Assembly: GCF_937616625.2 (NCBI RefSeq)
Contig: NC_065572.1
Span: 37,227,653 to 37,291,652 of the forward strand
DNA: 64,000 nucleotides
Source: Mercurialis annua
Lineage: Eukaryota; Streptophyta; Magnoliopsida; Malpighiales; Euphorbiaceae
Reading direction: 5' to 3'
Part shown: in pieces, positions 39,701 through 51,654 of the stretch
How the letters are laid out: each line of letters starts with the position of its first letter
How positions within the stretch are numbered: position 1 is the first letter of the stretch
The notes under the pieces: generated by a model
Database searches by the model: none
The model's input: the letters and a program-made list of their open reading frames with translations, nothing else
What the model was told of the DNA's origin: nothing
Made by a program: the position numbers and the translations under genes

Positions 39701-40821
39701 CAAACGTTTACAAACGTTACGAAACAAAACCAAGTGTTTCACCTTTTCAGCAATTTAAGCCAAACGTTAACAAATGTTACGAAATAAATCCAAACGTTTC
39801 ACCTTTTTATCGATTTAAGCCAAACGTTTCACCTTTTTAGCGATTTAAGTCATACGTTTATAAACGTTAAAACCAAACTTTCAAAACGTTACGAAACGAA
39901 TCCAAACGTTTACAAAAATTACAAAACAACACCAAATGTTTCCCCATTTTAGCAATTTAAACCAAACATTACAAACGTTACGAAACAAAACCAAACGATG
40001 CTAAACGTTACGAAACAAATCCAAACGTTTCCCATTTTTAGTGATTTAAGCCAAACGTTTACAAACGTTACGAAACAAATCTGAACGTTTCACCATTTTA
40101 TTGATTGAAGCCTAACATTTACAAACGTTATGAAAAAAATCCAAACGTTTCGAAACAAATTTAAAACGTTAAAAACGTTACAAACAAATCCAACCGTTTA
40201 ACGTTTTTAGCAATTTAAGCCGAACGTTAACAAAGGTTACAAAACAAATCCAAATGTTTCACCTTTTCAATAATTTAAGCCAAACGTTTACAAACGTTAC
40301 AAAACTAATCAAAACGTTTAAAATGTTAAGAAACCCTTTTTAGCATTTTAAGCCAAATGTATACAAACTATACGAAACAAATCCAAACGTTTCTTCTCTT
40401 TAGTGATCTAAAACAAACGTTTACAAACGTTACGAAACAAATCCAAACGTTTGACCTTTTTTAGTGATTTAAGCCAAACATTTACAAATGTAACAAAACA
40501 AAACCAAACGTTTCACCTTTTTAGCGATTTAAGCCAAACATTTACAAACATTACGAAACAAATCCAAAAGTTTCACCTTTTTAGCGATTTAAGCCAAACG
40601 TTTACAAATGTTACGAAACAAATCCAAACGTTTCCCCTTTTTATATATTTAAGCCAAAAGTTTACAAACGTTACGAAACAAATCCAAGCGTTTCACCTTT
40701 TTAGCTATTTAAGCCAAACATTTCAAAACGTTACGAAACAAATCCAAATGTTTCTGCTTTTTAGCGAATTAAGCCCAACGTTTGCAAACTTTATGAAACA
40801 AATCCAAACGTTTCACCTTTT

Positions 40822-42102
40822 TTAGCGATTTAAGCCAAACGTTTACAAATGTTACGAAACAAAACATGACATTTCACCTTTTTTACGATTTAAGTCAAAC
40901 ATTTACAAACATTACGAAACAAAACAGGACGTTTCACCTTTTTAGCGATTTAAGCCAAACATTTACAAACCTTACGAAACAAATCCAAACGTTTCACCTT
41001 TTAGCGATTTAAGCCAAACGTTTACAAATATTATGAAACAAATCCAAACGTTTCCAATATTTAACAATTTAAGCCAAACGTTTACAAACGTTATGAAACA
41101 AAACCAAGTGTTTACAAACATTACGAAACAAAACAGGATGTTTCACCTTTTTTAGCGATTTAAGCCAAACGTTTACAAACATTACGAAACAAAACATGAC
41201 GTTTATCATTTTTTAGAATTTAAGCCAAACGTGTACAAACATTACGATATGAAACCAAACGTTTAAAACGTTAGGAAACAAATCCAAACGTTTCACCTTT
41301 TTAGGGATTTATGCCAAACTCTTACAAACGCTACGAAACAAATCCAAACGTTTCACCTTTTTAGCAATTTAAGCCAAACATTTACAAACATTCTGAAACA
41401 AATCCAAGCGTTTCACCTTTTTAGCAATTTAAGCCAAACGTTTACAAACATTCTGAAACAAATCCAAGCGTTTCACCTTTTTAATAATTTAAACCAAACA
41501 TTTACAAACGTTACGAAACAAATACAAACGTTTCACCTTTTTAGCGATTTAAGCCAAACGTTTACAAATGTTACGAAACAAAACATGACATTTCACCTTT
41601 TTTACGATTTAAGTCAAACGTTTACAAACATTACGAAACAAAACAGGACGTTTCACCTTTTTAGCGATTTAAGCCAAACATTTACAAACCTTACGAAACA
41701 AATCCAAACGTTTCACCTTTTAGCGATTTAAGCCAAACGTTTACAAATATTATGAAACAAATCCAAACGTTTCCAATATTTAACAATTTAAGCCAAACGT
41801 TTACAAACGTTATGAAACAAAACCAAGTGTTTACAAACATTACGAAACAAAACAGGATGTTTCACCTTTTTTAGCGATTTAAGCCAAACGTTTACAAACA
41901 TTACGAAACAAAACATGACGTTTATCATTTTTTAGAATTTAAGCCAAACGTGTACAAACATTACGATATGAAACCAAACGTTTAAAACGTTAGGAAACAA
42001 ATCCAAACGTTTCACCTTTTTAGGGATTTATGCCAAACTCTTACAAACGCTACGAAACAAATCCAAACGTTTCACCTTTTTAGCAATTTAAGCCAAACAT
42101 TT
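40822..42102 (+). repeat. 719-bp-spaced direct duplication with a foreign monomer patch
   Basis: Sequence 40822-41383 is repeated at 41541-42102 (shift 719 bp), including rare spellings such as AACATGACATTTCACC, TTTCCAATATTTAAC, CATGACGTTTATCATTTTTT and GGGATTTATGCCAAACTC. Between the copies lies 41384-41540, which has CATTCTGAAACAAATCCAAG twice, then TTTTTAATAATTTAAACC and AAACAAATACAAACG. That order belongs to the edge family at 57.9-58.05 kb. Unit 9 has neither the second copy nor the patch. Confidence 0.87.
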
Positions 42103-42924
42103 CCAAACGTTACGAAACAAATCCAAGCTATTCACCTTTTTTAGCAATTTACGCCAAACGTTTACAAAAGTTACGATACAAATCCAATCGTTTCACCTTT
42201 TTAGCGATTTAAGCCAAACCTTTATAAAATGTTGCGAAACAAATCCAAACGTTTCCCTTTTAAGAAATTTAAGCCAAACATTTACAAACTTTACAAAAAA
42301 ATCCAAACGTTCCCCCATTTTAGCGATTTAAGCGAAACGTCTAAAAAATTACGAAACGAATCCAAACGTTTTACCTTTTTAGCAATTTATGCCAAACGTT
42401 TACAAACGTTACGAAACAAATCCAAACATTTTACATTTTTAGCGATTGAAGCCAAACAAATCCAAACGTTACGAAACAAATCCAAACGTTTCACATTTTT
42501 AGCAATTTAAGCCTAACATTTACAAACATTACGAAACAAAAACCAAGCCTTTTACATTTTTAGCAATTTAAGCCAATCGTTTACAAACATTACGAAACAA
42601 ATCCAAGCGTTTCACCTTTTTAGCAATTTAAACCAAACGTTTACAAACGTTATCAAACTAATCCAAGAGTTTCACCTTTTTAGCAATTTAAGCCAAACGT
42701 TTACAAACGTTAGGAAACAAATCCAAATGTTTCACATTTATAGCGATTTAAGCCAAACGTTTACAAACGTTACGAAACAAATCCAAACGTTTCACTTTTT
42801 TAGCGATTTAAGCCAAACATTTACAAACGTTACGAAAGAAATCCAAACGTTTCACCTTTTAGCGATTTAAGCCAAACGTCGAAAAGCGTTACGAAAAAAA
42901 ACCAAACGTTTAAAATGTTACGAA

Positions 42925-42929
42925 ACAAA
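42925..42929 (+). repeat. Target-site duplication, left copy (ACAAA)
   Basis: Five bases ACAAA directly before the LTR start TGTTAG. The same five bases follow the LTR at 44899-44903. Uninterrupted HOR units show the empty site as GTTACGAAACAAATCCAAACG, for example near 12297-12317. Confidence 0.95.
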
Positions 42930-44065
42930 TGTTAGTAGTATATGCCCTAGGGCCATTTGATCGTTTATATTTGTAGAATTAATCCCAATGGCAAAGATAT
43001 ATATGTTTTATTTGAACTAAGTGTCTCATCAACTAAGTGTTCATGTATTACGTATTGTCCTTATCACATTGTGATAGAATCTATTCTTAAGGTGTTAAGA
43101 ATATGAGTGACAGATTCTATTATACAAGTGATCTAAATAACCGTTCACGATCGATGGGATCCTGCGAATAAGGTCATCGCATTATCACGGAAAGATTGTC
43201 ACCTCTATTTATTCTCCTGATTAGTAAAGAGTTGCTAATTATAGGAAGTAGTGAGTCTCATAATACTTGATGGGGATCAGAATAAACATGTGCACACTCA
43301 AGGTGTTGAGTAAGTCGAACAAGTGACGCTAGATGACTTATACATGGTAATTCATTAAAGTCAATTTAATGTCATCTAGTTCATAATTGTACATATGTCC
43401 TTTGACTTGCGGTGACACTATCTTGTATATAGGTGATTAGAGTTTGATACTCCTTAACCCTAGATCTTTCATGAGCTAGGGCCGCGGGATGTGTTGGCTC
43501 TAGTTAGTTGTATATGGAGATAGGGGTTTAACCTAGAAAGGATTCATCACTCTGGATGAACGGAGACAAGATTCTATGCTATCTCAAATTGTTCTTGATG
43601 GATGATAAAACCTGCGCAGGTGTATATGACTTACATAGAAAGTTGTTTGTAGTGGAAGTCATATTTATCAAGAATTAGAATTGAGAGATGAGGTCATATA
43701 ATCAAGACATACAGTGTTTGACATAACCGTGAAACTAGTCAAGATTGGAATCTTAGATGAAGGGAATTTTGAGTGTACGGTAATTATGAACATTGGTTCA
43801 AAAAGAATGCATCGAAACATTCATCTCTATTTGGGGTCGTGATATGTTGCTAGACGTCACTCTCGATCTACGAGAATTAATAATTAAATGGGATTTAATT
43901 ATTTAATATAATAAAGGCGTTTCTTATGTCTCTCGTTGCCATATATATGTGAACCTAGTTAGTCACACACAATAGAGTGTGCAACCGATTGAGTTTACGA
44001 AAGATCAATTTCATATGGATACTAGCATATCTCGGAAATTAATCTAAGATGAAAAACAAGTACAA

Positions 44066-44191
44066 ATTAGGGACTAATATGTATGAGTTATAAATTAGTA
44101 TGAACCTAATTGTACTATGTCCAAGCTAATTAGGGACTAATTTATAAAAGTTATAAATTAGTAGGAACCTAATTTTATTTTAACCAAATTA
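44066..44191 (+). repeat. 63-bp tandem repeat in the solo-LTR U3
   Basis: ATTAGGGACTAAT starts at 44066 and again at 44129. Both copies continue through GTTATAAATTAGTA to GAACCTAATT. Short tandem repeats upstream of the TATA box are common in plant LTR U3 regions and often act as transcription enhancers; that role is inferred here. Confidence 0.85.
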
Positions 44192-44269
44192 TGATTAAAA
44201 GGCTTAAGTAATTAATTAGTGTAATTAATGATACTTAAATCATTAATCATAAGCTAATGGAATGATGAT

Positions 44270-44370
44270 GTCATGGTGATGATGTAATGAGATAAGCTTA
44301 TGTCATATATGTGATATCATATGATGACATCACCTATATGATGTCACCTATGTGATGTCACCACATGAAA
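44270..44370 (+). promoter_or_regulatory. Clustered TGATGTCA-like motifs in the LTR U3
   Basis: ATGATGTCA and related spellings (ATGATGACATCACC, ATGATGTCACC, GTGATGTCACC) occur several times within about 100 bp, 90-190 bp upstream of the TATA box. TGATGTCA resembles TGACGTCA, the bZIP-type site, with the CpG changed to TG. This suggests former or weak bZIP sites; binding is inference. Confidence 0.5.
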
Positions 44371-44452
44371 GGTGTCATGTGGTGGCAACACCTTTGCTTG
44401 GTGTGTGACACCTAGCATGCAAGGTGTTGCATTCTTAAGACATGCTCTAGCC

Positions 44453-44460
44453 TATAAATA
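44453..44460 (+). promoter_or_regulatory. LTR TATA box (TATAAATA)
   Basis: TATAAATA inside CTCTAGCCTATAAATAGAGC. Start of R would be expected about 25-35 bp downstream, near 44485-44495. It fixes the LTR orientation as plus. Confidence 0.8.
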
Positions 44461-44898
44461 GAGCATGTCCTTACTCATTTCAATATACCACACAACACAC
44501 ATCTCACTACAAAGTTGTAGAGAGAGAAAGCACTTGAAGGAGTTCAAGTAGTCATCAATCACGGGAAAAACTTGGCGACGTTTCTCATACATCCTAGCAA
44601 GGTAGTGATCGCGGCGAGAGTTTGAACTTAGGGCTGCTCGACAAGAGGAACTCTTGCAGATTACTTCAAGGCGAGGATTCAATCGGACGCATACTCGTGT
44701 GGACGAGCTTGAGGTCACCGTAATTTCGGGACTACAAGAATCGTTGGAGAATAGACATAGGTATTCTTCTTATGATTCCTAGATGCGTGCTTTAATTATT
44801 AAATGATACGACGATCCATTTGTTGTTGATATGATCAACTTTAGGATCCGGATTGTTGAAATATATGATCCGGACCCGCGCCTCCCGCTTCGCCAACA

Positions 44899-44903
44899 AC
44901 AAA
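44899..44903 (+). repeat. Target-site duplication, right copy (ACAAA)
   Basis: Matches 42925-42929. The satellite resumes in the same monomer phase (ACAAATCCAAACG). Confidence 0.95.
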
Positions 44904-45899
44904 TCCAAACGTTTCATCGTTTTAGCGATTTGAGCCAAACTTTTAGAAACGATACAAAACAAATCCAAATGTTTAACCTTTTTAGCGATTTAAGCCAAAT
45001 GTTTACATTCAGTACGAAACAAATCCAAACGTTTCCCCTTTTTATCGATTTAAGACAAACCTGTGCAAACGTTACGAAACAAATCCAAACATTAAACCTT
45101 TTTAGCGATTTAAGCCGAACGTTTACACACGTTAGGAAACAAATTCAAACGTTTCACCTTTTTAGCGATTTAAGCCGAACGTTTCCAAACGTTACGAAAC
45201 AAATCCAAACGCTTCCCCTTTTTAGTGATGAAAGCCAAACGTTTACAAACGTTACAAAACAAATCCAAACGTTTCACATTTTTAGCGATTGAAACCAAAC
45301 CTTTACAAACGTTACGAAACAAATTCAAATGTTTCTCATATTAAACAATTTAAGCCAAATGTTTACAAAATTTACGAAACAAAACCAAGAGTTTCACCTT
45401 TTTAGCAATTTAAGCCAAACGTTTACAAACGTTATGAAACAAATCTAAACGTTTCACATTTTTAGCGATTGAAGCCAAACATTTACAAACGATACGAAAG
45501 AAATCCAAACGTTTCCCCTTTTTAGCGATTTAAGCCAAATGTTTACGAACGCTACGAAACAAATCCAAACGTTTCACCTTTTTAGCGATTTAAGCCAAAC
45601 GTTTACAAACGTTAAGAAACAAATCCAAATGTTTCCCCATTTTAGCGATTTAACCGAACGTTTAAAACGTTTCAAAACAAATCCAAACATTTCACCTTTT
45701 TAGCTATTTATGCCAAACGTTTACAAACATTACGAACAAATCCAAACGTTTCACCTTTTTAGCGATTTAAGCCAAACGTTTACAAACGTTACAAAACAAA
45801 TCCAAACGTTTCACCTTTTTATCGATTTAAGCCAAATGTATACAAACTTTACGAAACAAATCAAAACGTTTCACCTTTTAGCGATTTAAGCCAAATATT

Positions 45900-48800
45900 T
45901 ACAAACGTTGGGTAACAAATCCAAATGTTTCTCATATTTAATAATTTAAGCCAAACATATACAAACGTTACGAAACAAAACTAAGTGTTTCACCTTTTCA
46001 GCAATTTAAGCCAAACGTTAACAAACGTTATGAAACAAATCCGAACGTTTCACCTTTTTATCGATTTAAGCCAAACGTTTCACCTTTTTAGCGATTTAAG
46101 CCAAACGTTTACAAACGTTAAAACCAAACTTTCAAAACGTTACGAAACGAATCCAAACGTTTCCCCATTTTAACGATTTAAGCCAAACGTTTATAAACGC
46201 TACGAAACAAAACCAAACGATGGTAAATGTTACGAAACAAATCCAAACGTTTAACCTTTTTAGTGCTTTATGCCAAACGTTTACAAACGTTGCGAAACAA
46301 ATCCAAACGTTTCACCATTTTAGTGATTGAAGCCAAACATTTACAGACGTTATAAAAAAGATCCAAACGTTTCGAAACAAATCAAAACGTTTAAAACGTT
46401 GAAACAAATCCAACCGTTTCACCTTTTTAGCAATTTAAACTGAACGTTTACAAAGGTTACAAAACAAATCCAAATGTTTCACCTTTTCAATAATTTAAGC
46501 CAAGCGTTTACAAACATTACAAAACTAATCAAAACGTTTAAAATGTTAAGAAACCCTTTTTAGCATTTTAAGCCAAATGTTTACAACGTTACGAAACAAA
46601 TCCAAACAATTGATCTCTTTAGCGATATAAAACAAACGTTTACAAACCTTACGAAACAAATTCAAAAGTTTCACCTTTTTAGTGATTTAAGCCAAACGTT
46701 TACAAGCGTAACAAAACAAAACCAAAAGTTTTACCTTTTTAGCGATTTAAGCCAAACATTTACAAACGTTAGGAAACAAATCCAAAATATTCACCTTTTT
46801 AACGATTTAAGCCAAACGTTTACAAATGTTACGAAACAAATCCAAATGTTTCCCCTTTTTATCTATTTAAGCCAAACGTTTACAAACGTTACAAAGAAAA
46901 TCCAAGCGTTTCACCTTTTTAGCGATTTAAGCCAAACGTTTCAAAATGTTACGAAACAAATCCAAACGTTTCTGCTTTTTAGCGAATTAGGAAACAAATA
47001 TAAACATTTCACCTTTCTAGCGATTTAAGCCAAACTTTTACAAACGTTACGAAACAAATCCAATCGTTTCACATTTTTATCGATTTAAGCCAAACCTTTA
47101 CAAAATGTTTCGAAACAAATCCAAACGTTTCTCCTTTTAAGCAATTTAAACCAAACGTTTAAAAAGTTACGAAACAAATCCTAACGTTTTACCTTTTTAG
47201 CAATTTATGCCAATCGTTTACAAACGTTACGAAACAAATCCAAAATTTCACAGTTTTAGCGATTGAAGCAAAACAAATCCAAACGTTACAAAGCAAATCC
47301 AACGTTTCACATTTTTAGCAATTTAAGCCAAAATTAACAAACGTTACGAAACAAAAACCAAGCGTTTCACATTTTTATCAATTTAAGCCAAACGTTTACA
47401 AACATTACGAAACAAATCCAAACGTTTCACCTTTTTAGCAATTTAAACCAAACGTTTACAAACGTTATCAAACAAATCCAAGAGTGTCACCTTTTTAGCA
47501 ATTTAAGCCAAACGTACACAAACGTTAGGAAACAAATCCAAACATTTCACCTTTATAGCGATTTAAGCCAAACATTTACAAACATTGCGAAACAAATCCA
47601 AACGTTTCACCTTTAAGCATTTTAAGCCAAACGTCGAAAAACGCTACGAAAAAAAAACGTTTAAAATGTTACGAAACAAATACAGACGTTTCACCTTTTT
47701 AGCGATTTAAGCCAAACTTTTAGAAACGATACAAAACAAATCCAAACGTTTCACCTTTTTAGCGATTTAAGCCAAACGTTTACAATCAGTACGAAGCAAA
47801 TCCAAACGTTTGCCCTTTTTAGCGATTTAAGCCAAACGTTTACAAACGCTACGAAATCAATCTAAACGTTTTACCTTTTTAGCAATATAAGCCAAGCGTT
47901 TACAAACGTTACGAAATAAATCCAAACGTTTCACCTTTTTAGCGATTTAAGACAAACGTTTGCAAACGTTACGAAACAAATCCAAATGTTTAACCTTTTT
48001 GGCGATTTAAGCAGAACGTTTACACACGTTACGAAACTAATTCACATGTTTCACCTTTTTAGCGATTTAGGCCGAACGTTTCCAAACGTTACGAAACAAA
48101 TCCAAACGCTTCCCCTTTTTAGCGATGAAAGCCAAATGTTTACAAACGTTACGAAACAAATCCAAACGTTTCACTTTTTTAGCGATTGAAACCAAACCTT
48201 TACAAACGTTACGAAACAAATTCAAATGTTTCTCATATTTAACAATTTAAGACAAACGTTTGGAAAATTTACGAAACAAAACCAAAAGTTTCACCTTTTT
48301 AGCAATTTCAGCCAAACGTTTACAAACGTTACGAAACAAATCCAAACGTTTCACATTTTTAGCAATTTAAGCCAAACGTTTACAAACGGTACGAAAGAAA
48401 TCCAAACGTTTCACCTTTTTAGCGATTTAAGCCAAACGTTTGCAAACGCTACGGAATCAATCCAAACATTTCACCTTTTTAGCGATTTAAGCCAAACGTT
48501 TACAAACGTTGAAACAAATCCAAATGTTTCCCAATTTTAGCGATTTAAGCCAACGATTAAAACGCTACAAAACAAATCCAAACGTTTCACCTTTCTAGCG
48601 ATTTATGCCAAACGTTTACAAAAGTTACGAACAAATCCAAACGTTTCCCCCTTTTAGTGATTTAAGCCAAACGTTTACAAAAATTACAAAACAAATCCAA
48701 ACGTTTCACCTTTTAGCGATTTAAGCCAAACATTTACAAACGTTGGGAAACAAATCCAAACTTTTCTCATATTTAATAATTTAAGCCAAACGTTTACAAA

Positions 48801-48900
48801 CGTTACGAAACAAAACCAAGTGTTTCAGCTATTCAGCAATTTAAGCCAAACTTTACGAAACAAATTCAAACGTTTCACCTTTTTATCGATTTAAGCCAAA
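45900..48900 (+). repeat. About 3-kb segment duplicated 7.2 kb to the right (copy A)
   Basis: Landmarks recur with a shift of 7192-7215 bp: GTGTTTCACCTTTTCAGC at about 45985 and 53177, AGCGAATTAGGAAAC at 46981 and 54196, the HOR anchor at 48226 and 55440, and GTGTTTCAGCTATTCAGC near 48821 and 56033. Differences are scattered single bases plus small indels. The partner is about 53100-56145. Confidence 0.85.
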
Positions 48901-51654
48901 CGTTTCACCTTTTTAGCGATTGAAGCCAAACGTTTAGAAACATTAAAACCAAACTTTCAAAATGTTATGAAACGAATCCAAACGTTTACCAAAGTTACAA
49001 AACAACACCAAACGTTTCCCCATTTTAGCGATTTAAGCCAAACGTTTAGAATAGTTACGAAACAAAACCAAATGATGTTAAACGTTACGAAACAAATCTA
49101 AACGTTTCACATTTTTAGTGATTTAAGCCAAACGTTTACAAACGTTACGAAACAAATTCAAACGTTTCACCATTTTAGTGATTGAAGCCAAACATTTACA
49201 AATGTTATGAAAAAAATCCAAACGTTACGAAACGAATCCAAACATTTATAAAAAATACAAAACAACACAAAACGTTTCCCCGTTTTAGCGATTTAAGCCA
49301 AACGTTTATAAACGTTACGAAACAAAACCAAACGATGGTAAAAGTTACGAAACAAATCCAAACGTTTCACATTTTTAGTGATTTAAGCCAAACATTTACA
49401 AACGTTACGAAACAAATCCAAACGTTTCACCATTTTAGTGATTGAAGCCAAACATTTACAAACGTTATGAAAAAAATCCAAACGTTTATAAACAAATCAA
49501 AACGTTTAAAACGTTACGAAACAAATCCAACCGTTTCACCTTTTTAGCAATTTAAGCCGAACGTTTACAAAGGTTACAAAACAAAACCAAACGTTTCACC
49601 TTTTTAGCAATTTAATCCAAACGTTTACAAATGTTACGAAACAAATCCAAACGTTTCACCTTTTTAGCGATTTAGGACAAATGTATACAAACTTTACGAA
49701 ACAAATCAAAACGTTTCACCTTTTAGCGATTTAAGTCAAACGTTTACAAATGTTGGGAAACAAATCTAAACGTTTCTCATATTTAATAATTGAAGCCAAA
49801 CGTTTACAAACGATACGAAACAAAACCAAGTGTTTCACCTTTTCAGCAATTTAAGCCAAACGTTACGAAACAAATCCAAACGTTTCCCCTTTTTAGCGAT
49901 TTAAACCAAACATTTACAAAAGTTACGAAACAAATCCAAACGTTTCACCTTTTAGCGATTTAAGCCAAACGTCGAAAAACGTTACGAAAAAAAACCAAAC
50001 GTTTAAAATGTTACGAAACAAATCCAAACGTTTCCCCTTTTTACCGATTTAAGCCAAACTTTTGGAAACGATACAAAACAAATCCAAATGTTTCACCTTT
50101 TTAGCGATTTAAGCCAAACGTTTACAATCGGTACGAAACAAATCCAAACGTTTTCCCTTTTTAGCAATTTAAGCCAAACGTTTACAAACGCTACGAAATC
50201 AATCTAAACGTTTCCCCTTTTTAGCACTATAAACCAAACGTTTATAATCGGCACGAAACAAATCCAAATGTTTCACCTTTTCATCGATTTAAGCCAAACG
50301 TTTCACCTATTTAGAGATTTTAAGCCAAACGTTTACGAACGTTAAAACCAAACTTTCAAAACGTTACGAAACGAATCCAAACGTTTACAAAAGTTACAAA
50401 ACAACACCAAACGTTTCCCCATTTTAGCGATTTAAGCCAAACATTTTTAAACGTTACGAAACTAAACCAAACGATGGTAAACGTTACGAAACAAATCCAA
50501 ACGTTTCACATTTTTAGTGATTTAAGACAAACGTTTACAAACGTTACGAAACAAATCCAAACGTTTCACCATTTTAGTGACTGAAGCCAAACATTTACAA
50601 ACGTTATGAAAAAAATCCAAACGTTTCGAAACAAATCAAAACGTTTAAAACATTACGAAACAAATCCAACTGTTTCACCTTTTTAGCAATTTAAGCCGAA
50701 CGTTTACAAAGGTTACAAAACAAATCCAAATGTTTCACCTTTTCAGTAATTTAAGTCAAACATTTACAAACGTTAAGAAACTATTCAAAACATTTAAAAT
50801 GTTAAGAAACCCTTTTTAGCATTTTAAGCCAAATGTTTACAAACGTTACGAAACAAATCCAAACGTTTCACCTCTTTAGCGATATAAAACAAACGTTTAC
50901 AAACGTTACGAAACAAATTCAAACGTTTTACCTTTTTAGTGATTTAAGCCAAACGTTTACAAACGTAACAAAACATAACCAAACGTTTACCCTTATTAAC
51001 GATTTAAGCCAAACATTTACAAACGTTACGAAACAAATCCAAAAGTTTCACCTTTTTAGCGATTTAAACCAAACGTTTAAGATGTTACGAAACAAATCCA
51101 AACGTTTAACCTTTTTAGCGATTTAAGCCAAACCTTTAGAAATAATACAAAACAAATCCAAATGTTTCACCTTTTTAGCGATTTAAGCCAAACGTTTACA
51201 ATCGGTACGAAAAAAAATCCAAATGTTTCCCCTTTTTAGTGATTTAAGCCAAATGTTTACAAACGCTACGAAATCAATCTAAACGTTTCACCTTTTTAGC
51301 AATATAAGCCAAACGTTTACAAACGTTACGAAATAAATCCAAACGTTTCACCTTTTTAGCGATTTAAGACAAACGTTTGCAAACGTTACGAAAAAAATCC
51401 AAACGTTTAACCTTTTTAGCGATTTAAGCCGAACGTTTACACATGTTACGAAACAAATTCAAACGTTTCACCTTTTTAGCGATTTAAACCGAACGTTTCC
51501 AAACGGTACGAAGCAAATCCAAACGATTCCCCTTTTTAGCGATGAAAGCCAAACGTTTACAACAACGTTACGAAACAAATCCAAACATTTCACATTTATA
51601 GCGATTGAAACCAAACCTTTACAAACGTTTCGAAACAAATTCAAATGTTTCTCA

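Larger units (their letters stand above)
36781..42929 (+). repeat. 60-bp satellite array between the two LTR copies
   Basis: Same monomer and orientation as the left block. The first satellite bases after the truncated LTR (TTTAAGCCAAATGTTTAC at 36784) are in phase with 31147 of unit 8, about 1.39 kb into a HOR unit, and 36784-39079 follows 31147-33415 closely. A new HOR anchor is at 39080. No gene or other feature is visible apart from the internal duplications listed separately. Confidence 0.95.
39080..42929 (+). repeat. HOR unit 10, left part, ending at the solo LTR
   Basis: Runs 3850 bp from the HOR anchor to the LTR. It follows unit 9, but is longer by about 720 bp because of the duplication at 40822-42102. 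A tract at about 39640-40335 resembles units 4-8 instead of unit 9 (GATGCTAAACGTTACG and ATTGATTGAAGCCTAAC spellings), after which it returns to the unit-9 type (CCAAATGTATACAAAC near 40353). Confidence 0.83.
42930..44898 (+). mobile_element. Solo LTR of an LTR retrotransposon (1969 bp)
   Basis: The element runs from TGTTAGTAGTATATGCC to CTTCGCCAACA, so its termini are the inverted TGTT/AACA, and it is flanked by a perfect 5-bp duplication ACAAA. No primer-binding site, polypurine tract or coding region follows, so this is one LTR left after recombination between two LTRs. A TATAAATA box lies at 44453-44460, giving a U3 of about 1.55 kb on the plus strand, followed by R/U5 of about 0.4 kb. 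U3 holds a 63-bp tandem repeat and TGATGTCACC-type repeats. The superfamily cannot be decided from ends alone; a Ty1/copia LTR of this length with a BamHI-like GGATCCGGA near the 3' end is my preferred reading, with modest confidence. Confidence 0.92.

Noticed and set aside
44452..44718. Minus-strand 88-codon frame inside the solo LTR
   Set aside because: It lies antisense across the LTR promoter and R/U5, has no recognisable domain, and long chance frames are expected in the less AT-rich U5.
44831..45292. 153-codon frame starting in the LTR and continuing into satellite
   Set aside because: It is a chance in-phase fusion of the LTR 3' end with the stop-free satellite frame across the insertion boundary, not a gene fusion.
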